The notes beneath the pieces are model-generated. The model searched no databases and had not been told where the DNA came from. It worked only from the letters and a program-made list of their open reading frames with translations. From contig JALCRY010000022.1 of NCBI GenBank assembly GCA_022652985.1, positions 1 through 35,217 of the forward strand: a stretch of DNA of 35,217 nucleotides, given 5' to 3'. This stretch comes from Eubacteriaceae bacterium (GTDB lineage Bacteria > Bacillota > Clostridia > Peptostreptococcales > Anaerovoracaceae). A program made the translations under genes and the position numbers. Shown here one piece after another: positions 7,612 to 14,767 of this stretch (the first letter of the stretch is position 1; every line of letters starts with the position of its first letter).

Positions 7612-8406
7612 TCAGTCTGTTCCGAGTTTCCAGTCTTTCATGATCTTGTCGAATGTGCCGTCGTCTTTGATGTTCTTGAGTCCTTTGTTGATCTTATCGC
7701 AGAGTTCAGTATTGTCCTTCTTGACTGCGAAAGCGAAATGCTCAGCATCCAGAGTATCTCCTACGATCTTGATCGTGTTAGGCTTCTTGGCAATGTAGTT
7801 TTCTGTAACAGGCTTGTCGTTTACGAGCGCGTCGATCGTGCCGTTCGTAAGATCCGTAACAGCTTCGTTGAGTCCGTTGTATATCTTGGCCTGCTTGATC
7901 TTGCCCTTCTTGGCGAGAGCCTGGATCATGTCGGAACTTGTCGTTCCCGTCTGAGCGCCGATGATCATATCTTTTGTGAAATCGTCCTTGCCCTTGATCG
8001 TGTTGTTGTCTTCCTTGACCGCAACTACGAGACCGCTGTCATAATATGTATCTGAGAAAAGAACTTCTTTTTCTCTGTCCTTTGTATCAGCCATACCTGA
8101 GGCGATAATATCTATGTTGCCCGATTTAACTGCCGGAATAAGTCCGTCAAATGACATGTTCTTCCACTCGAGCTTGAAGCCCTGATCCTTGGCGATCGCT
8201 TCCATCATATCGTAATCCGCTCCTGCCAGCTGCTTGGAATCTTTTTCATCCGTCGTATCGAACGGCGGAAATGTAGGCTCCATAGCAACTACATATGTAG
8301 GCCAGGTCGAGCTGTTGCCCTGTGCTCCGCTTCCGCATGCCGACAGCGATAATACTGTTGCAACTGCCAGTGCCGCTACCAGCAATATTTTTAACTGCTT
8401 TTTCAT
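7612..8406 (-). CDS. Polar amino acid ABC transporter, substrate-binding lipoprotein
   Basis: The 264-residue protein has a lipoprotein signal with lipobox LSAC (Cys24), so it is anchored to the outer face of the membrane. The mature part is a bacterial extracellular solute-binding family 3 fold: YVVAMEPTFPPFD, then GADYDMMEAIAKDQG, FDGLIPAVKSGNIDIIASGM and the hinge region IIGAQTGTTSSDMIQ. Glutamine, cystine or another polar amino acid is possible; the sequence does not decide. It is the first gene of the operon, with GGAGGAGAG before the ATG. Confidence 0.92.
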   Translation of the reverse strand: MKKQLKILLVAALAVATVLSLSACGSGAQGNSSTWPTYVVAMEPTFPPFDTTDEKDSKQLAGADYDMMEAIAKDQGFKLEWKNMSFDGLIPAVKSGNIDIIASGMADTKDREKEVLFSDTYYDSGLVVAVKEDNNTIKGKDDFTKDMIIGAQTGTTSSDMIQALAKKGKIKQAKIYNGLNEAVTDLTNGTIDALVNDKPVTENYIAKKPNTIKIVGDTLDAEHFAFAVKKDNTELCDKINKGLKNIKDDGTFDKIMKDWKLGTD

Positions 8407-8460
8407 TCTTCTCTCCTCCTAAATAACATTATATGTATTCAATTTGAATAAGCTTTTATA

Positions 8461-8513
8461 ATAATACAGCAAAGTTAATATAAATGCAATACTATTGTCT
8501 ATTTCAGACAATA
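8461..8513. promoter_or_regulatory. Divergent control region: ABC operon promoter and a 21-bp inverted repeat
   Basis: For the minus strand, TTGCAT (8484-8489) and TATTAT (8461-8466) are 17 bp apart. Just upstream of that -35 is a perfect 8-bp inverted repeat, TATTGTCT-N5-AGACAATA (8493-8513). It also lies upstream of the plus-strand gene at 8567, for which I see only a weak promoter (TATAAA near 8542). The repeat is a candidate operator shared by both directions. Confidence 0.65.
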
Positions 8514-8566
8514 TCTACTTTTAGTACAATAAATAGTGTGGTATAAATAATCCGGAGGAAACTGAT

Positions 8567-9232
8567 TTGGAGAAATACAGTGTAAATGATATCAATAAAT
8601 TTCTGATCACAGACGACGATACCGGCCTGACATATCTCGGCGGCAATCAGGAGTGGTACGGGAAGTTTTTCAGGCGGCTGGCAGGATGCGGCCCGACAGC
8701 CGCTGCGAATATTTTCAAATATCTCGGAACGGACAAGCTGCCCCCGGGATCAGTGCGGAAAACCGATACTCTCAGGCAGTACAAGACGCTGATGAATGAA
8801 ATGTGGGATCACGTAACACCCACTTCACACGGAGTTTACTGCACTGAGATATTTTACGACGGATGCCTGAGCTTCGCCGAATCAAAGGGCTTCCGGATCG
8901 ATTATAGTTTCATTGATGTCCCGGATATCGCGGATGTCGATAAAGGAAAAGCCTCAAGGCCTGCTCTGTCCGCAGTTATTGATTTTGTGAAAAACGGACT
9001 TGCGCACGATCTTCCTGTAGCGTTTCTCAGTCTCGACAGCGGAAGCGAACGGTCGATCGACAGGTGGCACTGGATCACAGTAATATCCCTGGTGATCCGT
9101 GATGACGAACAGGCATCGGTCGATTTTCTCGATGCGGGCATTATCAAACACGCTGATCTTGCCGGCTGGTACCGCACGACAAAAGAAGGCGGAGGTTTCG
9201 TGATAATATCTCCCGCCTGTGATACAATATAA
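8567..9232 (+). CDS. Putative C39-like (papain-fold) cysteine peptidase
   Basis: This 221-residue protein has the pattern of peptidase C39-like domains: a Cys motif LAGCGPTAAANIFKYLG (Cys41), a conserved-type His in DRWHWITVIS (His168) and a following Asp in VDFLDAG (Asp186 or Asp189). No signal peptide or membrane segment is visible, so it may be cytoplasmic or work on intracellular peptides; C39-like folds also include inactive members. The start is a TTG at 8567 with GGAGG eight nt upstream; no in-frame ATG is near. It leads a three-gene operon with a VanZ-like protein and YjbQ. Function is inferred only from the motif pattern. Confidence 0.6.
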   Translation: MEKYSVNDINKFLITDDDTGLTYLGGNQEWYGKFFRRLAGCGPTAAANIFKYLGTDKLPPGSVRKTDTLRQYKTLMNEMWDHVTPTSHGVYCTEIFYDGCLSFAESKGFRIDYSFIDVPDIADVDKGKASRPALSAVIDFVKNGLAHDLPVAFLSLDSGSERSIDRWHWITVISLVIRDDEQASVDFLDAGIIKHADLAGWYRTTKEGGGFVIISPACDTI

Positions 9233-9252
9233 ACCTGAAGGGAAACAATATT

Positions 9253-9774
9253 ATGACTCATACTATAGATATGATAGATTTTATTCTGACGGCTGTTGCC
9301 GTATGGATAGTCTTCTGTGTCATCAGATACATGCTCCTGAAAAAGAACGGGAGCGCCGATATGAAAAAGCTGCTGCATCTGACAACAGCTTATTTCTATT
9401 TCGTGATACTGATTTCCATTATGCTTCTGCCGGTCGTTCTTTCGGCACCTTACCGGGGAATGTTTTCACCGTCGTTCGTCATGACAGTATCAGCGGCTGA
9501 ATTTTCGGGCAGCGCATTCATCTATAAACTCGGAAATCTGCTGCTGTTTATTCCGCTGCCGATATGCCTTTATATATGCGGTGCGAAACGCCTGGCTGAG
9601 ATCAGATATGCTCTGGTTTCGGGCATCATCTTTTCCCTGGGAATAGAAATACTGCAGCTCGCGGAAGGCCTGGCCGGAATCGCCTACAGATACACGGGCC
9701 TCACGGATGTCCTTCTCGGCACAGCAGGAGCGCTGGCAGGCTGGAACATGATCCGCACGCACAGAAAGAGGTGA
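9253..9774 (+). CDS. VanZ-like membrane protein
   Basis: The 173-residue protein has four to five hydrophobic segments. The second half matches the VanZ pattern: KLGNLLLFIPLPICLY, then GIIFSLGIEILQLAEG and YRYTGLTDVLLGTAGALAG. VanZ-like proteins are membrane proteins of mostly unknown activity, some linked to glycopeptide resistance. It starts 20 bp after the C39-like gene, with AAGGGA before the ATG, and ends 4 bp before yjbQ. Confidence 0.8.
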   Translation: MTHTIDMIDFILTAVAVWIVFCVIRYMLLKKNGSADMKKLLHLTTAYFYFVILISIMLLPVVLSAPYRGMFSPSFVMTVSAAEFSGSAFIYKLGNLLLFIPLPICLYICGAKRLAEIRYALVSGIIFSLGIEILQLAEGLAGIAYRYTGLTDVLLGTAGALAGWNMIRTHRKR

Positions 9775-9778
9775 TCAC

Positions 9779-10183
9779 ATGTCATTTTTAAAAGAGATAA
9801 GCATAAAAACATCAGAGCATACGCAGATGGTCGACATTACTGCGCAGGTCGCCGCGGCAGTCAGAGAAAGCGGGGTTCAGGACGGACTGTGTGTTGTTTT
9901 TTCCGACCATACGACCGCTGCCGTCACGATCAACGAAAATGCCGATCCCGATGTTCAGAGGGATTTCATCAAAGAGATCAATAAAATAGTTCCCTGGGAC
10001 GACGGCTACCACCACCGGGAAGGCAATTCAGCCGCGCATCTCAAAGCGAGCATGACCGGCGCCTCGGAAACAGTCATCATCTCGGGCGGCAAACTGCATC
10101 TCGGCATATGGCAGGGAATTTATTTTCTCGAATACGACGGGCCGAGAAACCGGCACGTCTCCGTAAAAGTCATCGCCGGATAA
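9779..10183 (+). CDS. YjbQ family protein (UPF0047)
   Basis: This 134-residue protein carries all the marks of the YjbQ/UPF0047 family: SDHTTAAVTINENADPDV, then HHREGNSAAHLKASMTG and LHLGIWQGIYFLEYDGPRNR. Members have been reported to show weak thiamine phosphate synthase activity, but their main role is not settled. Length is normal. It is the last gene of the operon; the ribosome binding site (GAGGTGA) overlaps the VanZ-like stop codon. It ends 10 bp before the convergent cca gene. Confidence 0.92.
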   Translation: MSFLKEISIKTSEHTQMVDITAQVAAAVRESGVQDGLCVVFSDHTTAAVTINENADPDVQRDFIKEINKIVPWDDGYHHREGNSAAHLKASMTGASETVIISGGKLHLGIWQGIYFLEYDGPRNRHVSVKVIAG

Positions 10184-10193
10184 ACATTGAACA

Positions 10194-11579
10194 TTACAGC
10201 ATCTTCTCCGCTTCACGGCGGAGAATGTCTTTTTCATTAGGTATTTCTTCATCCATGACTCTGGCGAAAAGCGCTTTCAGTATTCTCCCTATCTCCGGGC
10301 CCTGCGGAACGCCGAGTTCCATAATATCTATGCCGTCTATCGCCATATCCCGCATCGAAAAACATTTCTGCTGTTCCAGGATATCCGACACGATCCCGCG
10401 GAATTTTTCGATATTCGCCACGCGCTCTTCGGCGCAGGACGGCGCCTGACTCGATACATCCGCAAGTTCGAGTTCTATCAGCATGTTAAGCTTCTCCTCC
10501 CCGAATTTTGCGAGCATGTGTCTGGCATGTTTTGCAGTCTGCTGAAAAACGATCCCGTGATTCCAGATCAGTTCTTTCACCAATGCAGTCGTTTTATTGT
10601 CGAACTTCAGCCGCTTCATCACCGACTCCGCCATCTCCGCACTCATGTGCTCATGGCCGTAGAAATGTCCCCATCCATCTTCGGTCAGCGTCATGCACGG
10701 CGGTTTGCCGATGTCGTGGAAAAATGCAGCCAGCTTGAGAGGCGCTGTGTTCATTACATAATGGACAACGTGAAGCGTATGCTGCCAGACGTCGTAACAG
10801 TGATAATCGTTTTTCTGATCGAGCCCGAACATCAGGACCGCCTCCGGAATTATTTCGCCGACGACTTTCCGGCATCTGTCGAGCGACTGCAGAGAACCTA
10901 TCCCTGTCAGCGTCTTGACAAATTCCTCTCTGATCCTCTCTTCGGAAATGTTATGAAGCAGGTACGCGTATTTATTCATTGCGTCATATGTGTTTTTTTC
11001 TATCGTAAAACTGAGCTGCGCGCTGAACCGCATAGCTCTCATTATTCTCAGCGCATCCTCGAGATACCGCTCTGCCGGATTTCCCACGCACCTTATGATG
11101 CCGGCCCGCAGGTCTTCCCGGCCGCCGAAAATATCGATCAGCCCGCGCTTTTCATTGTAAGCCATGGCGTTCACTGTGAAGTCGCGCCGCGCGAGATCAT
11201 CTTCTATCGAACGCGAAAAGCGGACCGAATCCGGGTGCCTGTTGTCAGCGTACTTTCCGTCGATCCTGTATGTCGTCACTTCAAAAAGTTTATCGTTTAT
11301 GAGGATGCTCACAGTACCATGTTTTGCTCCTGTATCAAATATCCGCCAGCCGCTGTAATACTCTCCGTTTTTTCCGCCCGTCTTTTCCGGCTTGCCGAAA
11401 ATATCGAACATCTCCCACGGAGTCGCGTCAGTACACATGTCCCAGTCCGCCGGTTCTGCCCCGCGCAGAGCATCTCTCACACATCCGCCCACTATAAAAG
11501 CTTCATGTCCCGACTCTTCCAGGGCATTCATTATTTTCCCGACCGCGTCGGGCATTTTTAAATCATTGATCTTATCCAT
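10194..11579 (-). CDS. cca: CCA-adding tRNA nucleotidyltransferase with HD domain
   Basis: The 461-residue enzyme adds or repairs the 3' CCA end of tRNAs. The head domain shows GGCVRD (31-36), the metal-binding DWD (45-47) and RRDFTVNAMAYN; the neck has RIMRAMRFSAQL. A C-terminal HD domain (His288-Asp289 in FFHDIGKP, later GHEHMSAEMAESV) suggests phosphohydrolase activity. I take the ATG at 11579; the frame is open further upstream but that part shadows the AEC gene. There is no clear Shine-Dalgarno sequence, and a TGTTATAAT box ends 6 nt before the ATG, so a leaderless mRNA is possible. The gene is 17 bp downstream of the AEC transporter. Confidence 0.93.
   Translation of the reverse strand: MDKINDLKMPDAVGKIMNALEESGHEAFIVGGCVRDALRGAEPADWDMCTDATPWEMFDIFGKPEKTGGKNGEYYSGWRIFDTGAKHGTVSILINDKLFEVTTYRIDGKYADNRHPDSVRFSRSIEDDLARRDFTVNAMAYNEKRGLIDIFGGREDLRAGIIRCVGNPAERYLEDALRIMRAMRFSAQLSFTIEKNTYDAMNKYAYLLHNISEERIREEFVKTLTGIGSLQSLDRCRKVVGEIIPEAVLMFGLDQKNDYHCYDVWQHTLHVVHYVMNTAPLKLAAFFHDIGKPPCMTLTEDGWGHFYGHEHMSAEMAESVMKRLKFDNKTTALVKELIWNHGIVFQQTAKHARHMLAKFGEEKLNMLIELELADVSSQAPSCAEERVANIEKFRGIVSDILEQQKCFSMRDMAIDGIDIMELGVPQGPEIGRILKALFARVMDEEIPNEKDILRREAEKML
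10204..10235 (+). terminator. Terminator of the yjbQ operon inside the 3' end of cca
   Basis: TTCTCCGC (10204-10211) and GCGGAGAA (10218-10225) form an 8-bp stem with a 6-nt loop, followed by TGTCTTTTTC. The hairpin lies within the last codons of the convergent cca gene, so one sequence codes on one strand and terminates on the other. Confidence 0.75.
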
Positions 11580-11585
11580 GCTTTG

Positions 11586-11594
11586 ATTATAACA
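11586..11594 (-). promoter_or_regulatory. Extended -10 promoter abutting the cca start codon
   Basis: TGTTATAAT on the minus strand is an extended -10 element. Only six bases separate it from the ATG at 11579, which puts the expected transcription start at or next to the A of the ATG. A -35 is only weakly present (TACATA, 17 bp upstream). Confidence 0.5.
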
Positions 11595-11596
11595 CT

Positions 11597-12538
11597 TTAA
11601 AGAAGCGGTATGTAGTTCTGAAGGACTACTATCCACAGGAATATCGTAATGATGGAGAATACCGAAGCATAGGCCACCAGCTGCGCGGCCAGACTGTCGT
11701 CGCCGCCCATCTGCTGGGAAATGGTGTAAGTATTGACTGCCGTCGGAGCGCACATGGCCGCAAAGACAACGATGATCTCATAGTTGTTGAAGCCCAGCAG
11801 AATCGCTACGGGTATCATTACTGCCGGAACAAGCACCAGTCTGGCCAGGCACGTCCAGAAAATCTGTTTTTTGTAAGCCCCTGACGCGGAGAACGAAAAT
11901 CCGGCGCCCAGCATGATGAGCATTACCGGTGTCGCGACCTGGCTCATTGATTTTATGACGCCTAAAGCCATATCAGGTATCGGAATATGCAGACAGGTAA
12001 AAAGCACACCTGCCGCAGCGCCGTGGATAAGCGGATTCATGGCTATCCCTTTCATGATCTTCTTAAAATCGGGCTTTCCTTTTCTTAAGGCTTCAAATAC
12101 CACTACCGAACCGATATTGTAAACTATGATCGTCAGGGTAATAGCCAGCGCCATCAGGCCGAGATACTTCTTCCCCGCGACAGCTTCCATGACCGGCATC
12201 CCGACGTAGATCAGATTGCCTCTGAATATGGCCTGCACGATGACCGCCTGCTTGCTGTTGTCTTTCTCCAGTTTCGGCACAATGAAAAACGAGGCGATGA
12301 TCACCACTATTACTGCAACAGGAATATAAACGATCAGACGCATATCCATGAAACCCGTAAAATCGTTCGAATAGAGATTATAGAAAATCATCACAGGCAA
12401 AAACAAATGGAAAATCACTCTGTTGATCGTATTGATCCCGTCAAGATCGATAAAGTTGATCTTTCGGCATATATATCCTATTGTCATAAGCACCATAAAC
12501 GGGAATACCGCCTCAAATGCAATCTTAAATACTGTCAT
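11597..12538 (-). CDS. AEC-family (auxin efflux carrier-type) transporter
   Basis: The 313-residue protein has about ten hydrophobic segments in two five-helix halves, as in the auxin efflux carrier/PIN-like family of bacteria. Recognisable parts are FPFMVLMTIGYICRKINFID, FRGNLIYVGMPVMEAVAG and MCAPTAVNTYTISQQMGGDD. Bacterial members move malate, malonate or other organic acids; the substrate here is unknown. I take the ATG at 12538; the open frame extends 11 codons upstream over a likely promoter. No good ribosome binding site is seen, and TGTTATACT lies nine bases before the ATG. It is probably cotranscribed with cca. Confidence 0.85.
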   Translation of the reverse strand: MTVFKIAFEAVFPFMVLMTIGYICRKINFIDLDGINTINRVIFHLFLPVMIFYNLYSNDFTGFMDMRLIVYIPVAVIVVIIASFFIVPKLEKDNSKQAVIVQAIFRGNLIYVGMPVMEAVAGKKYLGLMALAITLTIIVYNIGSVVVFEALRKGKPDFKKIMKGIAMNPLIHGAAAGVLFTCLHIPIPDMALGVIKSMSQVATPVMLIMLGAGFSFSASGAYKKQIFWTCLARLVLVPAVMIPVAILLGFNNYEIIVVFAAMCAPTAVNTYTISQQMGGDDSLAAQLVAYASVFSIITIFLWIVVLQNYIPLL

Positions 12539-12547
12539 AACATTGCC

Positions 12548-12556
12548 AGTATAACA
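12548..12556 (-). promoter_or_regulatory. Extended -10 promoter close to the AEC transporter start codon
   Basis: TGTTATACT on the minus strand leaves only nine bases to the ATG at 12538, so the transcript would carry at most a few untranslated bases. No convincing -35 hexamer is visible. Confidence 0.45.
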
Positions 12557-12686
12557 CAAATCAGGCCACATTCGACAGCAAGTAAAAAATCAGGTGATGC
12601 GAATATCTAATACACCTGGCATTATTACTGATATATGACACGCCGGAGCGCGGGTATGTTCAAGGCAATGATCAGGGTGCGACCGA

Positions 12687-12805
12687 GGCTGCGATTGCGA
12701 CTGCGGCCGTGGCTGTGAACGGGGCTGCGATTGCGGCTGCGGCCGTGGCTGTGAGCGGGGCTGCGATTGGGCTGCGATTACGGCTGCGGCCGTGGCTGTG
12801 AACGT
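12687..12805. repeat. GC-rich minisatellite, three units of 36, 36 and 47 bp
   Basis: Units begin at 12687, 12723 and 12759, each opening GGCTGCGATT and closing with GGCCGTGGCTGTGA(A/G)C. The third has an 11-bp internal duplication of the GGGCTGCGATT block. The array runs into the 85-bp repeats without a gap. A frame over it would read alanine/valine-rich, but it has no start codon or ribosome binding site, so it is treated as noncoding. Confidence 0.85.
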
Positions 12806-12813
12806 GGCTGTTT

Positions 12814-13215
12814 GTATACCCTATTGCACGATTAGATGAGGTCTGCAGTCCAGATATCCGCTCAATAGGGTATACTGTTTCGCTGATCCCGGCTATTTGT
12901 ATACCCTATTACACGATTAGATGAGGTCTGCAGTACCGATATCAGACCAATAGGGTATACTGTTTCGCTGATCCCAGCTACTTGTATACCCTATTACACG
13001 ATTAGATGAGGTCTGCAGTACCGATATCCGTTCAATAGGGTATACATTTTCGCCGATCTCGGCTGTTTGTATACCCTATTACACGATTAGATGAGGTCTG
13101 CAGTCCAGATATCCGCTCAATAGGGTACACTGTTTCGCTGATCCCGGCTGTTTGTATACCCTATTACACGATTAGATGAGGTCTGCAGTCCAGTTATCCG
13201 CTCAATAGGGTATAC
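12814..13215. repeat. Five tandem 85-bp repeats, each with a 12-bp inverted repeat
   Basis: The left arm GTATACCCTATT starts at 12814, 12899, 12984, 13069 and 13154, exactly 85 bp apart. Each is matched 38 nt later by a right arm AATAGGGTATAC (12864, 12949, 13034, 13119, 13204); only the fourth right arm has a change (GTACAC). The 20-odd bases after the left arm, ending in GGTCTGCAG, are identical in all units apart from one base; the second half of the loop and the 23-bp linker vary slightly. No open reading frame fits the array. It lies upstream of the AEC-cca genes and downstream of the cysteine synthase gene. Confidence 0.93.
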
Positions 13216-13498
13216 ATTTTCACTGGTCATGAAATGTCCCCATAGTTATGGGCAGGTATGAATTTGGAGAATCGTTATTCCAGACAATAAAAAGTTGCTT
13301 CCCTGTATGCCGGACACACTTCAGATCAAGGTCCCCTTTTCTCTGACAGTGATAAAACGTATCTGCCAATTAAAAAGGCCGCGCCTCAGAGGGTACCCTT
13401 AATAAAGTGGTGTTTTGCCTCTTAAGACCGCAGCCTGTTATTTTGTGATCATTTAATTTTTGATAAAGTGTAATTTATGTCTTTTTCGAACCGTTGCA
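13216..13498. other. Intergenic stretch with no recognisable gene
   Basis: This segment between two repeat arrays shows no supported reading frame. It holds a small hairpin (CCCATA/TATGGG near 13240) and a pair of inverted AGAGG/CCTCT boxes in a GC-rich patch around 13378-13435. I cannot assign a role to it. Confidence 0.5.
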
Positions 13499-13640
13499 CT
13501 CGATAATGTGTACTACTGTCCCCAGCCGGGCATTCAAGCTCGATAATGTGTACTACCGTGTCCCCAGCCGGGCATTCAAGCTCGATAATGTGTATTGCCG
13601 TCCCCAGCCGGGCATCCAGGCTCGATAATTCGTTTCGCCG
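13499..13640. repeat. Three and a half tandem 40-42-bp repeats next to the cysteine synthase stop codon
   Basis: Units start with CTCGATAATG(T) at 13499, 13539, 13581 and 13621, and contain CCCCAGCCGGGCATTCAAG in the second half. The fourth is diverged and ends against the stop codon of the cysteine synthase gene at 13644. Spacing is 40, 42 and 42-40 bp. The array is unrelated in sequence to the 85-bp units. Confidence 0.85.
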
Positions 13641-13643
13641 TTT

Positions 13644-14570
13644 TTAGCCGAACAGCGGTGTGCTGAAATATCTTTCAGCTGTATCCGGCAGAAGTGTCAC
13701 TACCGTTTTGCCCGGTCCCAGCTCTTTTGCCAGTGCCAGGGCTGTGACTACATTCGTACCGCTGGAGATCCCGCACATGAGCCCTTCCTTCGAAGCCAGC
13801 TCGCGCGACATTTCTATTGCTTCTTCGTCTTTGACAATGAAAGTTTGTTCAAAGATGTCCTGATCGAGTATGTCAGGCACAACGCCGTCGCCTATGCCCA
13901 TCTGCATATGCGTTCCGACTTTTCCGCCCGAAAACAGCGCCGCCTTTTCCGGTTCCGCCGCCCATATACGAATATCAGGGTTTGCATTTCTGAGTGCCTT
14001 GCCTATACCGGTGATCGTTCCGCCTGTTCCTATTCCGGAACAGAATCCGTCTATCTTTATTTCAGCCTGCTCTAGTATCTCACGGCCTGTATTTTCAAAA
14101 TGAGCCGCAGTATTAGCTTCGTTTTCGAACTGCTGAGGTACATATACTCTCGGGTCCTGCTTCATCATCTCCAGTGTAGTTTCCAGACACTCCTGTATAC
14201 AGTCTCCGATGTTTCCCGCATCGTGGACAAGTATTACTGTTGCTCCGTAAAGCTCCACGAGTTTTCTGCGTTCTTCGCTGACGGAATCCGGCATGACGAT
14301 AACAGTCTCATAACCTTTGACCGCACCTACGAGCGCCAGGCCTATGCCCTGGTTGCCGCTGGTAGGTTCGACTATGATAGTGTCCTTATTGATCAGGCCG
14401 TTTTTCTCAGCTTCGCAGATCATATTGTACGCCGTTCTTGTTTTTACCGAGCCGCCGACGTTGACCGCTTCATATTTAACCAGTATCTGCGCCGAATCTT
14501 CGCCGCCGATCTTGTTGAGTCTTATGAGCGGAGTACCGCCTATAGCCTCCAATACATTACTGCAAATCAT
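13644..14570 (-). CDS. Cysteine synthase family PLP enzyme
   Basis: The 308-residue beta-family PLP enzyme matches cysteine synthase over its whole length. Lys43 in GGSVKTRTA should carry the PLP Schiff base; a glycine-rich phosphate loop GIGTGGTITGIG is present. Two signature spots differ from classical CysK: SVKTR instead of SVKDR, and TSGNQG (70-75) instead of TSGNTG. Similar variants occur in Fusobacterium/Clostridia homologues, some of which (from memory) make lanthionine and H2S from cysteine, so O-acetylserine sulfhydrylase, cysteine desulfhydrase or lanthionine synthase activity are all possible. The ATG at 14570 has a perfect AGGAGGAG site. The gene is monocistronic; a TTGACA stands at 14635-14640 but no good -10 pairs with it. 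Confidence 0.85.
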   Translation of the reverse strand: MICSNVLEAIGGTPLIRLNKIGGEDSAQILVKYEAVNVGGSVKTRTAYNMICEAEKNGLINKDTIIVEPTSGNQGIGLALVGAVKGYETVIVMPDSVSEERRKLVELYGATVILVHDAGNIGDCIQECLETTLEMMKQDPRVYVPQQFENEANTAAHFENTGREILEQAEIKIDGFCSGIGTGGTITGIGKALRNANPDIRIWAAEPEKAALFSGGKVGTHMQMGIGDGVVPDILDQDIFEQTFIVKDEEAIEMSRELASKEGLMCGISSGTNVVTALALAKELGPGKTVVTLLPDTAERYFSTPLFG

Positions 14571-14710
14571 TTTCTCCTCCTGTTAATAATAATGTGTTTT
14601 TATTACCCATGTGAAGCGACTTCAACCATAAATTTGTCAAAAATAATGTCTATGTTACAAAAAACAATAATTCCTTTGTGTTTTTGTACAAATTTTTTCT
14701 CTAAAAAATA

Positions 14711-14739
14711 TTGACAACCGCAAAAAACAGGTGTACTTT
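14711..14739 (+). promoter_or_regulatory. Promoter of the T-box-asnB-glnN unit
   Basis: TTGACA (14711-14716) and TACTTT (14734-14739) are 17 bp apart, about 35 bp before the T-box stem I. Confidence 0.7.
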
Positions 14740-14767
14740 AAGTCCATAAAAAAGAATATCGTTAAAA

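Noticed and set aside
10518-11561. Long plus-strand open frame opposite cca
   Set aside because: It is the antisense shadow of a well-identified enzyme and shows no family resemblance or ribosome binding site.
12630-12830. Ala/Val-rich or Cys-rich peptide gene over the 36-bp minisatellite
   Set aside because: The open frames have no start codon with a ribosome binding site, and the composition simply follows the repeat unit.
12814-13215. CRISPR array
   Set aside because: The whole 85-bp unit is repeated, including the parts that would be spacers, and no cas genes are present.
12814-13215. Integron attC sites
   Set aside because: The arms lack the GTTRRRY/RYYYAAC core boxes and there are no gene cassettes between them.
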